From Demequina sp. NBRC 110054 (GTDB lineage: Bacteria; Actinomycetota; Actinomycetes; Actinomycetales; Demequinaceae): DNA of 64,000 bases. Numbering within the stretch: position 1 is the stretch's first letter; the number at the start of each line of letters is the position of its first letter. This document shows, in pieces, positions 25,636 through 34,675 of this stretch. The stretch covers positions 1,736,001-1,800,000 of the forward strand of contig NZ_BBRK01000004.1 of the NCBI RefSeq assembly GCF_002090115.1. The letters are read 5' to 3'. The notes under the pieces were generated by a model. It was given only the letters and a program-made list of their open reading frames with translations. It did not search any database and was not told the origin of the DNA. Both the position numbers and the translations under genes were made by a program.

Positions 25636-26403
25636 ATGACCGACATCGTCGACAAGTCCGCAGTCGGACTCGATGCCCGCCAGTACCACATCGATATCGC
25701 GCCGGGGGAGGTGGGGACGGTCGCGCTGCTGCCGGGCGATCCCTTCCGCGTCCCCTTCGTCGCGGAGTTCCTCACCGACGTGAAGGACGTCGCGCACAAG
25801 CGCGAGCACCGCACCATGACCGGCTACTACAAGGGCCGCCTCATCACGGCGACCTCCACGGGCATGGGCTGTCCCTCGACCGCGATCGCGGTCGAGGAGC
25901 TCGCGCGCGTGGGCGTCACCTCGTTCATCCGCGTCGGCTCGTCCGCCGCGCTGCAGGAGGGCGTCGAGCCCGGCGACCTGCTCGTGTCCGAGGGCTCGCT
26001 GCGCAACGACGGCACGACCGCCGCCTACGTGCATCCGGGCTATCCCGCGATCCCCGATCTCGCGATCGCGCAGTCGCTCAAGGAGACCGCCGCGGCCGTG
26101 ATGGCCGACAGCGAGCGGTCCGTCTTCTCAGGGATCAACGCCACCGACGACGCCTTCTACGCCGAGGGCCCCGAGTGGATCGCCGAGCTGAACCGCATGG
26201 GGATCCTCAACGTCGAGATGGAGAGCTCCGCGATGTACGTCGTCGCGCGCCTGCGCGGGCTCAGGGCGGGCATGGTCTGCGCCTGCTCGTCCAACCTCGT
26301 GACGGGCGACAGCCTCTACGGCGACAAGAACTCCCGTCTCAAGGAGGGATGGATGGCCTCGATCGAGGCGGCCCTCGAGACGGCAGTGGCGCTCGAGCTG
26401 TAG
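25636..26403 (+). CDS. udp: Uridine phosphorylase / PNP-UDP family nucleoside phosphorylase
   Basis: 255 residues. It splits a nucleoside with phosphate into base and ribose-1-phosphate for salvage. Features of the PNP/UDP fold are LLPGDPFRVPFVAEFL (phosphate loop), TGMGCPSTAIAVEEL, RVGSSAALQEGVEPGDLLV and the ribose-binding VEMESSAMYVVARLRGL. These fit uridine phosphorylase best, but purine specificity is not excluded. The ATG follows GGAAGG. It stands alone before a terminator and ssrA. Confidence 0.85.
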   Translation: MTDIVDKSAVGLDARQYHIDIAPGEVGTVALLPGDPFRVPFVAEFLTDVKDVAHKREHRTMTGYYKGRLITATSTGMGCPSTAIAVEELARVGVTSFIRVGSSAALQEGVEPGDLLVSEGSLRNDGTTAAYVHPGYPAIPDLAIAQSLKETAAAVMADSERSVFSGINATDDAFYAEGPEWIAELNRMGILNVEMESSAMYVVARLRGLRAGMVCACSSNLVTGDSLYGDKNSRLKEGWMASIEAALETAVALEL

Positions 26404-26413
26404 GTGCGGGTCG

Positions 26414-26441
26414 GGCAGGGGCGATCCGCATCGTCCCTGCC
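26414..26441 (+). terminator. Terminator after the nucleoside phosphorylase
   Basis: GGCAGGGGCGAT pairs with ATCGTCCCTGCC (one G-T pair) around a 4-nt loop. The dispersed word GCATCGTCCC (26428-26437) forms part of the right arm. Confidence 0.65.
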
Positions 26442-26494
26442 TGCCTCCCGTCCACCGTCGGCGAAAGGCCTACCGGCGCATCGTCCCGAGCCCG

Positions 26495-26500
26495 TACAAT
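26495..26500 (+). promoter_or_regulatory. -10 box of ssrA
   Basis: TACAAT, 18 nt before the mature 5' end. The dispersed word GCATCGTCCC lies at 26478-26487, within the presumed -35/-10 spacer. Confidence 0.55.
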
Positions 26501-26517
26501 GAAGGCACAACTCCACA

Positions 26518-26880
26518 GGGGATGATCGGTTTCGACGTGTGTCTACTTCCTAGGGGAAGCGGGTCGAGAATGCAGAGTTATCTCGTTAACGCCCTCTGCA
26601 AACCATAGGTGCCGATTCCAAGCGCACCGACTTCGCCCTCGCTGCCTAAGCGAGCCTCGAAGTCCGTCAGACCAGGCTAGATCCCGACCTGGACCCTGGC
26701 GTCATCTAGGGAACTGGCTCCACCTCCTCGTCGTCGGGGGGTGGGGGACTCTTAGACGACTGGGCCTATCTCACTTGCTCGCCTGATGCGGGTGAGGGGC
26801 CGAGAAACAGTTCTCAGGCTGCACCCGGAGAAGACCTGGGTTTGGACATGCGGACGCGGGTTCGATTCCCGCCATCTCCA
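26518..26880 (+). ncRNA. ssrA: Transfer-messenger RNA
   Basis: The 5' end GGGGATGATCGGTTTCGAC and the 3' end, with a GGTTCGATTCC T-arm and an encoded CCA, form the alanine-tRNA-like domain. The tag frame at 26611-26649 reads ADSKRTDFALAA then TAA; its GCC resume codon is preceded by the usual A-rich stretch. Pseudoknot-forming segments follow. It rescues stalled ribosomes with SmpB (10.1 kb) and marks products for ClpXP. The tag ends in ALAA, as in other actinobacteria. Confidence 0.97.
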
Positions 26881-26902
26881 CTCATCCCTGTAGTTGCAGG
26901 CA

Positions 26903-26937
26903 GAAGGCCGCCGCCCCGTTCCGGGGTGGCGGCCTTC
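26903..26937 (+). terminator. Terminator after ssrA
   Basis: A 15-bp stem GAAGGCCGCCGCCCC / GGGGTGGCGGCCTTC with a 5-nt loop. It may serve corA from the other side too. Confidence 0.7.
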
Positions 26938-26983
26938 GCCATGTCCGGACGATGCGGGGGCGGGGCGTACGCGAGGGCGCGAC

Positions 26984-28081
26984 CTACATCCAGCGGTTGC
27001 GCTTGAAGACCAGCCACAGCACGACTGCGAACGCGCCCATGCCGCCGAGCGCCATGGGGTAGCCCCATGCCCAGCCCAGCTCCGGCATCGTCCTGAAGTT
27101 CATGCCGTAGATCGCGGCGATCAGCGTGGGCGCGAACAGGATCGCCGCCCAGCCCGAGATCTTCTTCATGTCCTCGTTCTGGCGCTGCGCCACGAGCGTC
27201 GCGTTGACGTCGAGGATCTGCGCGAACGTCTCGCGCAGCTCGAGCACCCGCGTCGCCGCGTGCGAGTGGTGGTCCGAGACGTCCTGCAGGTACGTCTGCA
27301 GGTTCGGGGCGAGTCCGTGCTTGTCCACGCCGCGGCGCAGCGCCTCGAGCACGGCACCCATGCCGGTGACGGCATGCTGCAGGTCGATCACCTCCTGGCC
27401 CAGGCGGTACACACGCTCGGTGGCCGCGGCATCGCCCGCGAAGACCTGGCGTTCCACCTGCTCCTTGTCGACCTCGAGGCCCGCGAGGACCGGCGCGTAC
27501 GCGTCGACGATGATGTCGAGCAGCCAGTACGCCACGGCCTCGGGTCCCAGCCGCAGCAGGTGCTCGGACTCGAAGAGCGCCGCGCCATAGCGATGTTTGC
27601 TGATCGCCGCGGCGGCCACGCCCTCGGCGTCGGTGCCGTCCACCCATTCGTTGTCCTGGCACAGGATCGCGACCGCGTTCGGCCTCACCAGGATGTGGAA
27701 CTCCGCGAGCTCGACGCGCTCGGCGTCGTCCAGGTAGCGGGCTGAGCGCACCACCAGGAACAGCACGTCGCCGTAGCGCTCCGCCTTCGGGCGCTGCTGG
27801 CCCAGCAGGAGGTCCTCCTTGAGGACCGGGTGCAGCTCCCAAGCGTCGGCGAGGGCCTCGACCTGGGCCTCGGTGGGCGCGGGGTAGAGCGACATCGCGA
27901 GGCGCGTGGGCGAGGAGCCCGCGTACTCGAGGGCCTCGGAGGGTGAGCCGTCGTCGAGCGTCTGGACCACCCGTCCGTCCTCGACGTAGCGGACCAGATG
28001 GCCGACTCGAGGCGTCACGTCGGCGACGGCCGGTCGCGGCTGACGGCTCCGTCTCACCACGCCCCTTCGGCGCTCCTGCAT
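26984..28081 (-). CDS. corA: CorA-family Mg2+/Co2+ channel
   Basis: 365 residues. The start MQERRRGVVRRS is chosen because GAGGAGGAG precedes it. A large cytoplasmic domain (1-300) with long helices leads to two C-terminal membrane segments; the selectivity motif YGMNF sits at the end of the first, followed by RTMPELGW and the second segment ending FKRNRWM. CorA proteins form pentamers and import Mg2+. The gene is divergent from the FNT channel with 110 bp between. Confidence 0.93.
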   Translation of the reverse strand: MQERRRGVVRRSRQPRPAVADVTPRVGHLVRYVEDGRVVQTLDDGSPSEALEYAGSSPTRLAMSLYPAPTEAQVEALADAWELHPVLKEDLLLGQQRPKAERYGDVLFLVVRSARYLDDAERVELAEFHILVRPNAVAILCQDNEWVDGTDAEGVAAAAISKHRYGAALFESEHLLRLGPEAVAYWLLDIIVDAYAPVLAGLEVDKEQVERQVFAGDAAATERVYRLGQEVIDLQHAVTGMGAVLEALRRGVDKHGLAPNLQTYLQDVSDHHSHAATRVLELRETFAQILDVNATLVAQRQNEDMKKISGWAAILFAPTLIAAIYGMNFRTMPELGWAWGYPMALGGMGAFAVVLWLVFKRNRWM

Positions 28082-28179
28082 GGCTCCTCCTCGCGACGCT
28101 GGACCTCCTCCAGGACACGGTAGCGCCACGATCTCACCCGCTGGGACCTCAGTACCTCATGATCCGTGAAGCAGTCGCC

Positions 28180-28185
28180 TAGTGT
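28180..28185 (+). promoter_or_regulatory. -10 box of a leaderless FNT transcript
   Basis: TAGTGT, 6 nt before the GTG start; no ribosome-binding site. Confidence 0.5.
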
Positions 28186-28191
28186 CATCCC

Positions 28192-29043
28192 GTGCTTTCG
28201 CTTGAAGAGACCGTTGAAGTCCACGCCCACGCAGCCGACCACAAGGCCGAGCTGTCGAAGACGCCCCCGCGCCTGATCGTGTCCGGCATGCTCGCCGGCA
28301 TGTGGATCGGCGTGGGCGACGTGCTCATGTGGTCCGCCGCAGGACCCTTCATGGCCGCCGATGACCCGGCCGGCAAGCTCGTGGCGGGCTCCGTGTTCGC
28401 CGCCGCCCTGACGATCGTCGTCTTCGCGGGATCCGAGCTCGCGACATCGGCGATGATGATCCTGCCGATCGGCGCGATCCGTCGGTCGATCTCGTGGGCG
28501 CGCGCCGCCGGCGTCCTCGCCGGCGTGTTCTTCTCGAACATGCTCGGCGCGTTCCTCTTCGCGTGGGTCATCATCCAGACGGGCGTGCTCAACCATGGGG
28601 CCGCGGGTGACTTCTACGCGGACTACCTGCTGGGCAAGATCGACCATTCGGCGAGCGAGCTGTTCTTCCGCGGCGTGCTGTGCAACGTGCTGGTGTGCGT
28701 CGCGATCTGGGCCGCGGCCCGCCTGCGCAACGAGGTCGCCAAGGCCGTCATCATCTTCTGGGGCGTCCTTGCGTTCATCGCCTCGGGCTTCGAGCACGTC
28801 GTCGCGAACATGACGACCTTCGCGCTCGGCCTCATGGGCCAGGGAGGCCTCGACGTCTCGCTGTTCGACTTCGCCAAGAACATGACGTTCGTGGGTCTCG
28901 GCAATCTCGTGGGCGGCGGCCTCGTGATCGGCGTCGCCTACGCGTTCGTCGCGGGCAAGATCGGACGCGACGCGGAGCCGACCGTCGTCGACCCCGACCT
29001 CGAGTGGCGCACGAACGCCCGCGAGGTCGGCGTCGAGGAGTAG
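28192..29043 (+). CDS. Formate/nitrite transporter (FNT) family channel
   Basis: 283 residues with six hydrophobic segments. GSELATSAMMILPIGAI and GFEHVVANMTTFALGL match the FocA/NirC pore; the conserved pore His is in FEHVVANM. It moves formate, nitrite or a similar small anion across the membrane. No pyruvate formate-lyase gene is in the window, so the substrate is open; formate would fit AdhE and the OFA carrier. The GTG start follows TAGTGT by 6 nt. Confidence 0.9.
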   Translation: MLSLEETVEVHAHAADHKAELSKTPPRLIVSGMLAGMWIGVGDVLMWSAAGPFMAADDPAGKLVAGSVFAAALTIVVFAGSELATSAMMILPIGAIRRSISWARAAGVLAGVFFSNMLGAFLFAWVIIQTGVLNHGAAGDFYADYLLGKIDHSASELFFRGVLCNVLVCVAIWAAARLRNEVAKAVIIFWGVLAFIASGFEHVVANMTTFALGLMGQGGLDVSLFDFAKNMTFVGLGNLVGGGLVIGVAYAFVAGKIGRDAEPTVVDPDLEWRTNAREVGVEE

Positions 29044-29100
29044 GCGCGCCGGCGCCTCGTCCCACCAGGACGATGCGTCAGCAGGCGGGGCGCGCGAGCG

Positions 29101-30357
29101 TCAGGCCGCAGGGCCGACCTTGGTCAGCGCCTCCGCGTAGGCGTCGGCGACGCGACTCAGGTCCGCGTCGGTCAGCGCGGTCGACAGGTTGATCATGCCG
29201 CGCGGCGTCGTGTAGATCCCGAGGTCCATGAGCGCGAGGTGCAGCGCGCTGCGCCACTGCCCGTGAGCGTTCGTATCGGTGACGGTCTCGCCGTCGACGA
29301 CGGGGTGCAGGTTCAGGATCGAGCCCGCGCGGGTCATCACGGCGCTCGTGCCGGCCGTCGCGGCCTCGCGTGCGACCGCGGCCGCGAGGACCTCCGCCCG
29401 GGCGTTGAGCGTCGCGATCGCCTCAGCATCCAGCAGTCGCAGCGATTCGAAGCCCGCCGCCGCGGCCGCGACGTGACCGTTGAACGTGCCCGCGTGGCTC
29501 AGGTGGCCGGGACGGGTCGCGGCCGTGAGCTCGAGCAGCCCCGACCGGCCACCGACCGCGCCGATCGCGAGGCCGCCGCCGATGATCTTCGCCATCAGGG
29601 TCAGGTCGGGGGAGAGTCCGAGCGCGCCCTGCGTGCCGCGCGGGTGGTTGCGCAGCGCCTGCACCTCGTCGAGCACGAACAGCGCGCCCACGCGGTGGGC
29701 CGCCAGCTGCGCGGCCGCCAGGTAACCCTCGGGAGCGGGGACGACGCCTCCCGCACCCAGGAACGGCTCGAGGAACACCGCGGCGACGTCGGGCGTGAGC
29801 GCGGCCTCGAGCGCCGCATCGTCCCCGTACGGGACCTGGACCACGTCGGGCTCGTCCGCGTCGGAGAACGGCGGCACCCCGCCGTGGTAGCCGCCCGTCG
29901 CCACGATGAGCGTGCGCCGCCCGGTCGCGTGGCGGGCGATGCGCGCGGCGAGCGCGGACGCCTCGGAGCCCGAGTTGGTGAGCCGCACGAGCTCGATCGA
30001 CTCGACGCGCTCCGCGATCTCCTCCGCGAGGTCGAGCTGGGTCGGGTGCACGGCCGCGAAAGCGCTGCCCTCGCCGACGGTCGACCGGATCGCCTCGACC
30101 AGGCGCGGATGCGCGTTGCCGTGGACGAGCGAGGTGTAGTTGTTGACGAGATCCACGTACTCGAGGCCGTCGGCATCCGTGAGCGTCGCGCCGTGACCGC
30201 GGAGGATCGCGGCGGGGAACGGGCCGTAGTGCGTGACCGAGCGCGTCTCTCCGCCGGGCAGCCACCTGCGGGCGCGCGCGTATGCGGCGCGGGACTCGGG
30301 CCGGCGGGCGGCGTAGGCGTCGCGGATCTCCGCGTAGGTCTGCTCGGTCTCGGTCAT
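29101..30357 (-). CDS. Class III aminotransferase resembling glutamate-1-semialdehyde aminomutase
   Basis: 418 residues, PLP-dependent fold type I. GETRSVTHYGPFP, LTNSGSEASALAARIAR, LDEVQALRNHPRG and the PLP lysine in LMAKIIGGGLAIGAVGG place it near HemL. HemL usually sits among heme genes; this gene has none beside it, and differences such as DEVQA rather than DEVMT argue for a distinct substrate. I would call it a HemL-like aminotransferase only. It is convergent with the FNT gene; a 95-bp inverted-terminus element lies 67 bp before its start. Confidence 0.8.
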   Translation of the reverse strand: MTETEQTYAEIRDAYAARRPESRAAYARARRWLPGGETRSVTHYGPFPAAILRGHGATLTDADGLEYVDLVNNYTSLVHGNAHPRLVEAIRSTVGEGSAFAAVHPTQLDLAEEIAERVESIELVRLTNSGSEASALAARIARHATGRRTLIVATGGYHGGVPPFSDADEPDVVQVPYGDDAALEAALTPDVAAVFLEPFLGAGGVVPAPEGYLAAAQLAAHRVGALFVLDEVQALRNHPRGTQGALGLSPDLTLMAKIIGGGLAIGAVGGRSGLLELTAATRPGHLSHAGTFNGHVAAAAAGFESLRLLDAEAIATLNARAEVLAAAVAREAATAGTSAVMTRAGSILNLHPVVDGETVTDTNAHGQWRSALHLALMDLGIYTTPRGMINLSTALTDADLSRVADAYAEALTKVGPAA

Positions 30358-30737
30358 GCGTGGCGCCTCCGGTGCTGCTGTCTCTCGATGCCTCGAACCT
30401 AGCCCTCGCGAAGCGGCGTTCCCGACAGTACGAACCACTCTCAGCGGCGACACCCCGCAGATCGGTCTCCGGCAACTGGTTGAGCGGCGTGTCGTGGTTC
30501 AGATTGGTTCAAAGTGTCGATGGTGCGTGGGCGGTGGAGGGACGACGCGGGACGCGACGGGACCCGGATAGAGCGGCGGCAGGGGCCAGTTGGCACGCGG
30601 TGGCGTGTTCCTGGTCACACTTGATGCCCCCGCAGGTATCACATCGTGGACGCGCTGTCTCACGTAGCGGTAAGGTCTCCCCATCCCCGCGCTCGATGCT
30701 GTGCGCTTGCCATCATCAGCGCACCCCTGAGGAAGTC
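30358..30737. other. Divergent intergenic region, aminotransferase / metN
   Basis: 380 bp. It contains the second copy of the inverted-terminus element (30424-30518). Closer to metN are a TAAGGT -10 candidate (30671-30676) and a hairpin GTGCGC / GCGCAC (30701-30724) just before the ribosome-binding site. I looked for a SAM riboswitch ahead of the methionine importer and see no recognisable one. Confidence 0.55.
30424..30518 (+). repeat. 95-bp element with inverted termini (copy B)
   Basis: The left end GACAGTACGAACCACTCTC and the right end AGATTGGTTCAAAGTGTC match copy A at 6640-6736 in sequence, order and spacing. The inner GGCGACACCCCGC is the reverse complement of a word in copy A. Confidence 0.6.
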
Positions 30738-31730
30738 ATGATCACGCTCGAGCAGGTCTCCAAGACCTTCGCCGCCCGCTCCGGGCCTGTGCGCGCGCTC
30801 GACGACGTGAGCCTCCAGGTGGAGCAGGGCGAGATCTACGGCGTCATCGGCCGCTCCGGCGCTGGCAAGTCCACGCTGATCCGCACGGTCAACATGCTCG
30901 AGCGCCCCGACTCGGGGACCGTGACAGTCGGCGGCCGCGAGCTCACCGGGCTCGAGGGCGCGGAGCTGCGCAAGGCCCGTCAGCGCATCGGCATGATCTT
31001 CCAGCAGTTCAACCTGCTCGAGTCCCGCACGGTCAAGGGCAACGTCGAGCTCGCGCTCGAGATCGCGGGCCACGACCGCGCGGCCAGGCATGCACGCAGC
31101 GCCGAGATCCTCGAGCTCGTGGGCCTGAGCGACCGGGCGGGTGCGCGAGTCTTCGAGCTCTCCGGCGGGCAGAAGCAGCGTGTCGGCATCGCCCGCGCGC
31201 TCGCGGCCGACCCCCAGGTGCTCCTGTCGGACGAGGCGACGAGCGCGCTCGACCCCGAGACGACCGCCTCGATCCTCGAGCTGCTGCGCGACCTCAACAA
31301 GGAGCTCGGCCTCACGATCCTGCTCATCACGCACGAGATGGACGTCGTCAAGACGCTGTGCGACTCCGCCGCGCTCATGCGCGAGGGCCGGATCATCGAG
31401 CAGGGACGCCTCGACGACATCGTCGTGCGCACCGAGTCGCAGATGTCGCGCGACCTGTTCCCGCTCGGCGAGCTGCCCGAGCCCCGCGGGACGACGATCA
31501 TCGAGATCACCTTCGTGGGCCTCGCCTCCGAGGAGCCCGTCATCTCGCGCCTCGCGCGCACCCACGAGCTCGACGTGAGCCTGCTCGGTGCTGCGATCGA
31601 GACGATCCACGGCAAGCAGACCGGCCGCACGCGCCTCGAGCTCAGCGGCTCGGGCGCGCAGGTCGACGCCGCCGTCGCGGACCTGCGCGAGCAGGGTCTC
31701 ACCGTCGACCGGGTGAGGGAGGCGCGATGA
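30738..31730 (+). CDS. metN: Methionine ABC importer, ATP-binding protein
   Basis: 330 residues. ABC domain at 1-245 with Walker A GRSGAGKST, signature LSGGQKQR and LLSDEATSALDPETT, the DEATSALD variant typical of MetN. The C-terminal NIL/ACT-like domain (about 255-330, TFVGLASEEPVISRLARTH) senses methionine and inhibits transport. The start is the ATG after GAGGAAGTC. It overlaps metI by 4 bp. Confidence 0.95.
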   Translation: MITLEQVSKTFAARSGPVRALDDVSLQVEQGEIYGVIGRSGAGKSTLIRTVNMLERPDSGTVTVGGRELTGLEGAELRKARQRIGMIFQQFNLLESRTVKGNVELALEIAGHDRAARHARSAEILELVGLSDRAGARVFELSGGQKQRVGIARALAADPQVLLSDEATSALDPETTASILELLRDLNKELGLTILLITHEMDVVKTLCDSAALMREGRIIEQGRLDDIVVRTESQMSRDLFPLGELPEPRGTTIIEITFVGLASEEPVISRLARTHELDVSLLGAAIETIHGKQTGRTRLELSGSGAQVDAAVADLREQGLTVDRVREAR

Positions 31731-32479
31731 TCGACAGCACCGATCCCGACTTCTGGCCCGACCTGTTCGCGACCGTGTGGCAGGCCACCGGCGAGACGCT
31801 CTACCAGGTGGGCTGGACGCTCCTCCTGACCGCGATCCTCGGCACGATCATCGGTGTCCTGCTCGTCGTCACGGACAAGGGCGGGATGCTCGAGGCGCCG
31901 TTGGGCTCGCGCGCATTCGGCAAGGTCCTCAACGTCGTGCTGCAGCTGATCGTGAACCTGGGGCGGTCGATCCCGTTCCTCATCCTCATGATCGCGCTCA
32001 TCCCGTTCACGAGGCTCATCCTCGGCACCGCATTCGGCGTCACCGCCGCGATCGTGCCGCTCACCGTCGCCGCCGTGCCGTTCTTCTCCCGCATCGTCGA
32101 GATGTCGCTGCGCGAGGTTCCCGAGGGGCTCCTCGAGGCAGGCGCCTCGCTCGGCGCGACCCGCTGGCACCTGGTCTCCAAGGTGCTGCTGCCCGAGGCC
32201 CTTCCCGGGCTCATCCTCGGCTTCACCACCACCGCTGTCTCGGTGGTCAACTACTCCGCGATCGTCGGCACGATCGGCGGTGGTGGCCTCGGCGACGTCG
32301 CCGTCCGCTACGGCTACCAGCGCTACTCGACCGAGTACATCGTCGTCGTCATCATCGTGCTCGTCGCCATCGTGGCCTGTCTCCAGGGCCTCGGCGGCTG
32401 GATGTCCATGCGAATGCGCCGGGGCGGCACCCCTTCCGCGCGCTCTGCCGCCGCGGTGCCGCCCGCCCGGGACGCCTGA
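31727..32479 (+). CDS. metI: Methionine ABC importer, permease
   Basis: 250 residues with five membrane segments. The EAA loop that docks on MetN is EAGASLGATRWHLVSKVLLPEALPG. NLGRSIPFLILMIALIPFTR is characteristic of MetI. A short polar tail ends the protein. The start codon lies in the ATGA overlap with metN. Confidence 0.95.
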   Translation: MIDSTDPDFWPDLFATVWQATGETLYQVGWTLLLTAILGTIIGVLLVVTDKGGMLEAPLGSRAFGKVLNVVLQLIVNLGRSIPFLILMIALIPFTRLILGTAFGVTAAIVPLTVAAVPFFSRIVEMSLREVPEGLLEAGASLGATRWHLVSKVLLPEALPGLILGFTTTAVSVVNYSAIVGTIGGGGLGDVAVRYGYQRYSTEYIVVVIIVLVAIVACLQGLGGWMSMRMRRGGTPSARSAAAVPPARDA

Positions 32480-32560
32480 CCGCTCAGGTCCCGGACCCGC
32501 AGCCTTCTTCTCGCCGCACCGCGCGGCACACCTTCACCCTTCACGAAAGCAGACATCATC

Positions 32561-33394
32561 GTGCGCAAGCCCATCCTCTCCACTGCCCTCGTCGCGACCG
32601 CGGCCCTGACCCTCGCCGCGTGCTCCGGCTCGACCGACGCCGACACCTCGGAGTCGGCCGCTTCGTCCGGGGAGCTGCAGACCCTCACCGTGGGCGCGAC
32701 CGCCGTCCCAGCCGGCGAGATCGTGCAGTACGTGATCGACTCCGGACAGGCCGAGGCCGCCGGGCTCGAGATCGAGATCACCGAGTTCTCCGACTACAAC
32801 ACGCCGAACCCGGCGCTGTCCGAGGGCGCGACCGACGTCAACCTGTTCCAGCACCTGCCGTTCCTCGAGGACTACAACGAGAACGCCGGCGACGACCTGA
32901 TCAGCGTCGGCGAGGTCTACCTGCCGCCGCTCGCGCTGTACTCGAAGACCGTCGACGCGCTCGAGGACCTGCCCGAGGGCGCCTCGATCGCCCTGCCGAA
33001 CGACGCGTCGAACGAGTCGCGCGCGCTGCTGCTGCTTCAGGATGCGGGCCTGATCGAGGTCGCCGACGGCGCCTCGACCGTGTCCGACATCACCTCGAAC
33101 CCGAGCGACTTCGAGTTCCTCGAGATCGACGCGGCGAGCCTGCCCGCCGCGCTCGACGATCAGGACGCCGCGATCGTGAACTTCTCGTTCGCATCCGCAG
33201 CAGGCCTGTCGTCGGACCTGCAGCTCGTCGCCGAGGGTGACGAGTCGCCGTACTTCAACATCCTCGCGACCCGCGCCGAGCTCGCCGACGACGAGCGCGT
33301 CGCCGCCTTCTACGCGGCGCTCACCTCGGAGGAGACTCAGGAGTGGATCCTCGAGACCTACAGCGGTCTCGTGGTCCCCGCGTCGGTCTCGTAA
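32561..33394 (+). CDS. metQ: Methionine-binding lipoprotein
   Basis: 277 residues from a GTG. The lipobox LTLAAC places the mature lipid-linked Cys at about residue 21, followed by an acidic Ser-rich linker. The NlpA/MetQ domain has ITEFSDYNTPNPALSEG, NLFQHLPFLEDYN and IALPNDASNESRALLLLQDAGLI. It captures methionine outside the membrane for MetNI. It ends the operon, before a strong hairpin. Confidence 0.94.
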   Translation: MRKPILSTALVATAALTLAACSGSTDADTSESAASSGELQTLTVGATAVPAGEIVQYVIDSGQAEAAGLEIEITEFSDYNTPNPALSEGATDVNLFQHLPFLEDYNENAGDDLISVGEVYLPPLALYSKTVDALEDLPEGASIALPNDASNESRALLLLQDAGLIEVADGASTVSDITSNPSDFEFLEIDAASLPAALDDQDAAIVNFSFASAAGLSSDLQLVAEGDESPYFNILATRAELADDERVAAFYAALTSEETQEWILETYSGLVVPASVS

Positions 33395-33405
33395 GACCTG
33401 TCACG

Positions 33406-33448
33406 CGAAGCGGCCCCCGTCCTCCTGGTGAGGGCGGGGGCCGCTTCG
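33406..33448 (+). terminator. Terminator after metNIQ
   Basis: A perfect 14-bp stem CGAAGCGGCCCCCG / CGGGGGCCGCTTCG. Confidence 0.75.
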
Positions 33449-33529
33449 CGTCCGGGTGAGGGACGATGCAGGTGCCGGGGCGGGCGCGAGGGGTCGTCGG
33501 GTGCGCGCGGCGCAGGAACGATGCCGGTG

Positions 33530-34675
33530 TCAGCGCCCCATCGCGACGCGCTCGGGGCAGTCGAAAGGATCGCGGGCCGCGAGGCCGACGCGGTTGAGGT
33601 ACGCGATCACGATGCCGTACGACTCGACGAGGCTCGTCTCCGTGTAGGGCATGTCGAGCGAGGCGCAGTGCTCGCGCACGATCTCACGGGCGTGCGCGAG
33701 GTGCGGGCGCGCCATGTTCGGGAACAGGTGGTGCTCGATCTGATAGTTGAGCCCGCCCATGAGGATGTTCATGGCCCAGCCACCGCGGATGTTGCGGCTC
33801 GTGAGCACCTGCTTGGACAGGAAGTCGAGGCGTGCGTCGGCGGGGACGAGTGCCATGCCCTTGTGGTTCGGGGCGAAGGAGGCGCCCATGTAGACGCCGA
33901 ACACGGCCATCTGCACGCCGACGAACGCGAAGGCCATGCCGAGCGGCAGGAACCAGAAGACGGGCACCAGGTAGAGGCCGAAGTGCAGGGCGATCGACGG
34001 CAGCTCGGTCCAGCGCTGACGGGGGGACCCGTGCGTGATCAGCGACGCGATCGACCGGTAGTGGAGGTTGAGCCCCTCGAGCGTGAGCAGAGGGAAGAAC
34101 AGCCAGCCCTGGCGCCGCGTGATCCAGCGGATGAGCCCGCGGGACTCAGCGGCGTCCTCCTCGACGAACGAGATGGTGTCCTTCTCGATGTCGGGGTCGG
34201 CGCCGCGCTTGTTCGGGTTCGCATGGTGGCGGGTGTGCTTGGTCATCCACCACTGGTGGCTGATGCCGACCACGACGGTGCTGAGCACTCGCCCGAGCCG
34301 GTCGTTCGCAGGACCGGTGCGCAGCACGGCACGATGGGAGGCCTCATGGCCGAGGAATGCGACCTGGGTCAGGACGAGGCCGAGGCCCGCCGCGATGAGC
34401 AGCTGGAACCACGAGTCGCCGAGGATCACGAAGCCGGTGACGACGCCTCCCAGGGCGAGCGTCAGCGCGAGCCCGTAGACGGCGTAGAAGACAGGTGCCC
34501 GGCGCAGGAGGCCGGTCTCTCTGACGGTGGAGGCGAGCTCGGTGAACGAGCGCGTGACGTGATTGACGGGGGGCTTCGGCAGCGAAGCGGCCACGGGATC
34601 TCCAGATGACGAGGGGGACGTCGACTTCCCAGCCGAGGACCGGGCGCGGGGCGCCCGCCGTGCGGATGCGGCCAC
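33530..34675 (-). CDS. Membrane fatty-acid desaturase
   Basis: 381 residues from a GTG. Three histidine boxes bind the di-iron site: HEASH, HTRHH and QIEHHLFP. Four hydrophobic segments lie between them. It introduces a double bond in membrane lipid acyl chains, using oxygen, and usually serves cold adaptation. The family includes acyl-lipid desaturases with a QxxHH third box (delta-6-like); regiospecificity is not predictable here. A palindrome directly before the start codon may regulate it. The gene is 87 bp downstream of the GGDEF-EAL gene on the same strand. Confidence 0.92.
   Translation of the reverse strand: MAASARRAPRARSSAGKSTSPSSSGDPVAASLPKPPVNHVTRSFTELASTVRETGLLRRAPVFYAVYGLALTLALGGVVTGFVILGDSWFQLLIAAGLGLVLTQVAFLGHEASHRAVLRTGPANDRLGRVLSTVVVGISHQWWMTKHTRHHANPNKRGADPDIEKDTISFVEEDAAESRGLIRWITRRQGWLFFPLLTLEGLNLHYRSIASLITHGSPRQRWTELPSIALHFGLYLVPVFWFLPLGMAFAFVGVQMAVFGVYMGASFAPNHKGMALVPADARLDFLSKQVLTSRNIRGGWAMNILMGGLNYQIEHHLFPNMARPHLAHAREIVREHCASLDMPYTETSLVESYGIVIAYLNRVGLAARDPFDCPERVAMGR

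Noticed and set aside
29101-30357. Naming the class III aminotransferase hemL
   Set aside because: No heme-pathway neighbours and the DEVQA variant; a general HemL-like call is safer.
30519-30737. SAM riboswitch before metN
   Set aside because: No recognisable SAM-I, SAM-II or SAM-IV core; only a simple hairpin near the ribosome-binding site.
34228-34258. CCACCACTGGTGG palindrome in the desaturase gene as a third TetR operator
   Set aside because: It lies deep in coding sequence (His-Gln-Trp-Trp codons) and has different spacing from the two operator copies.
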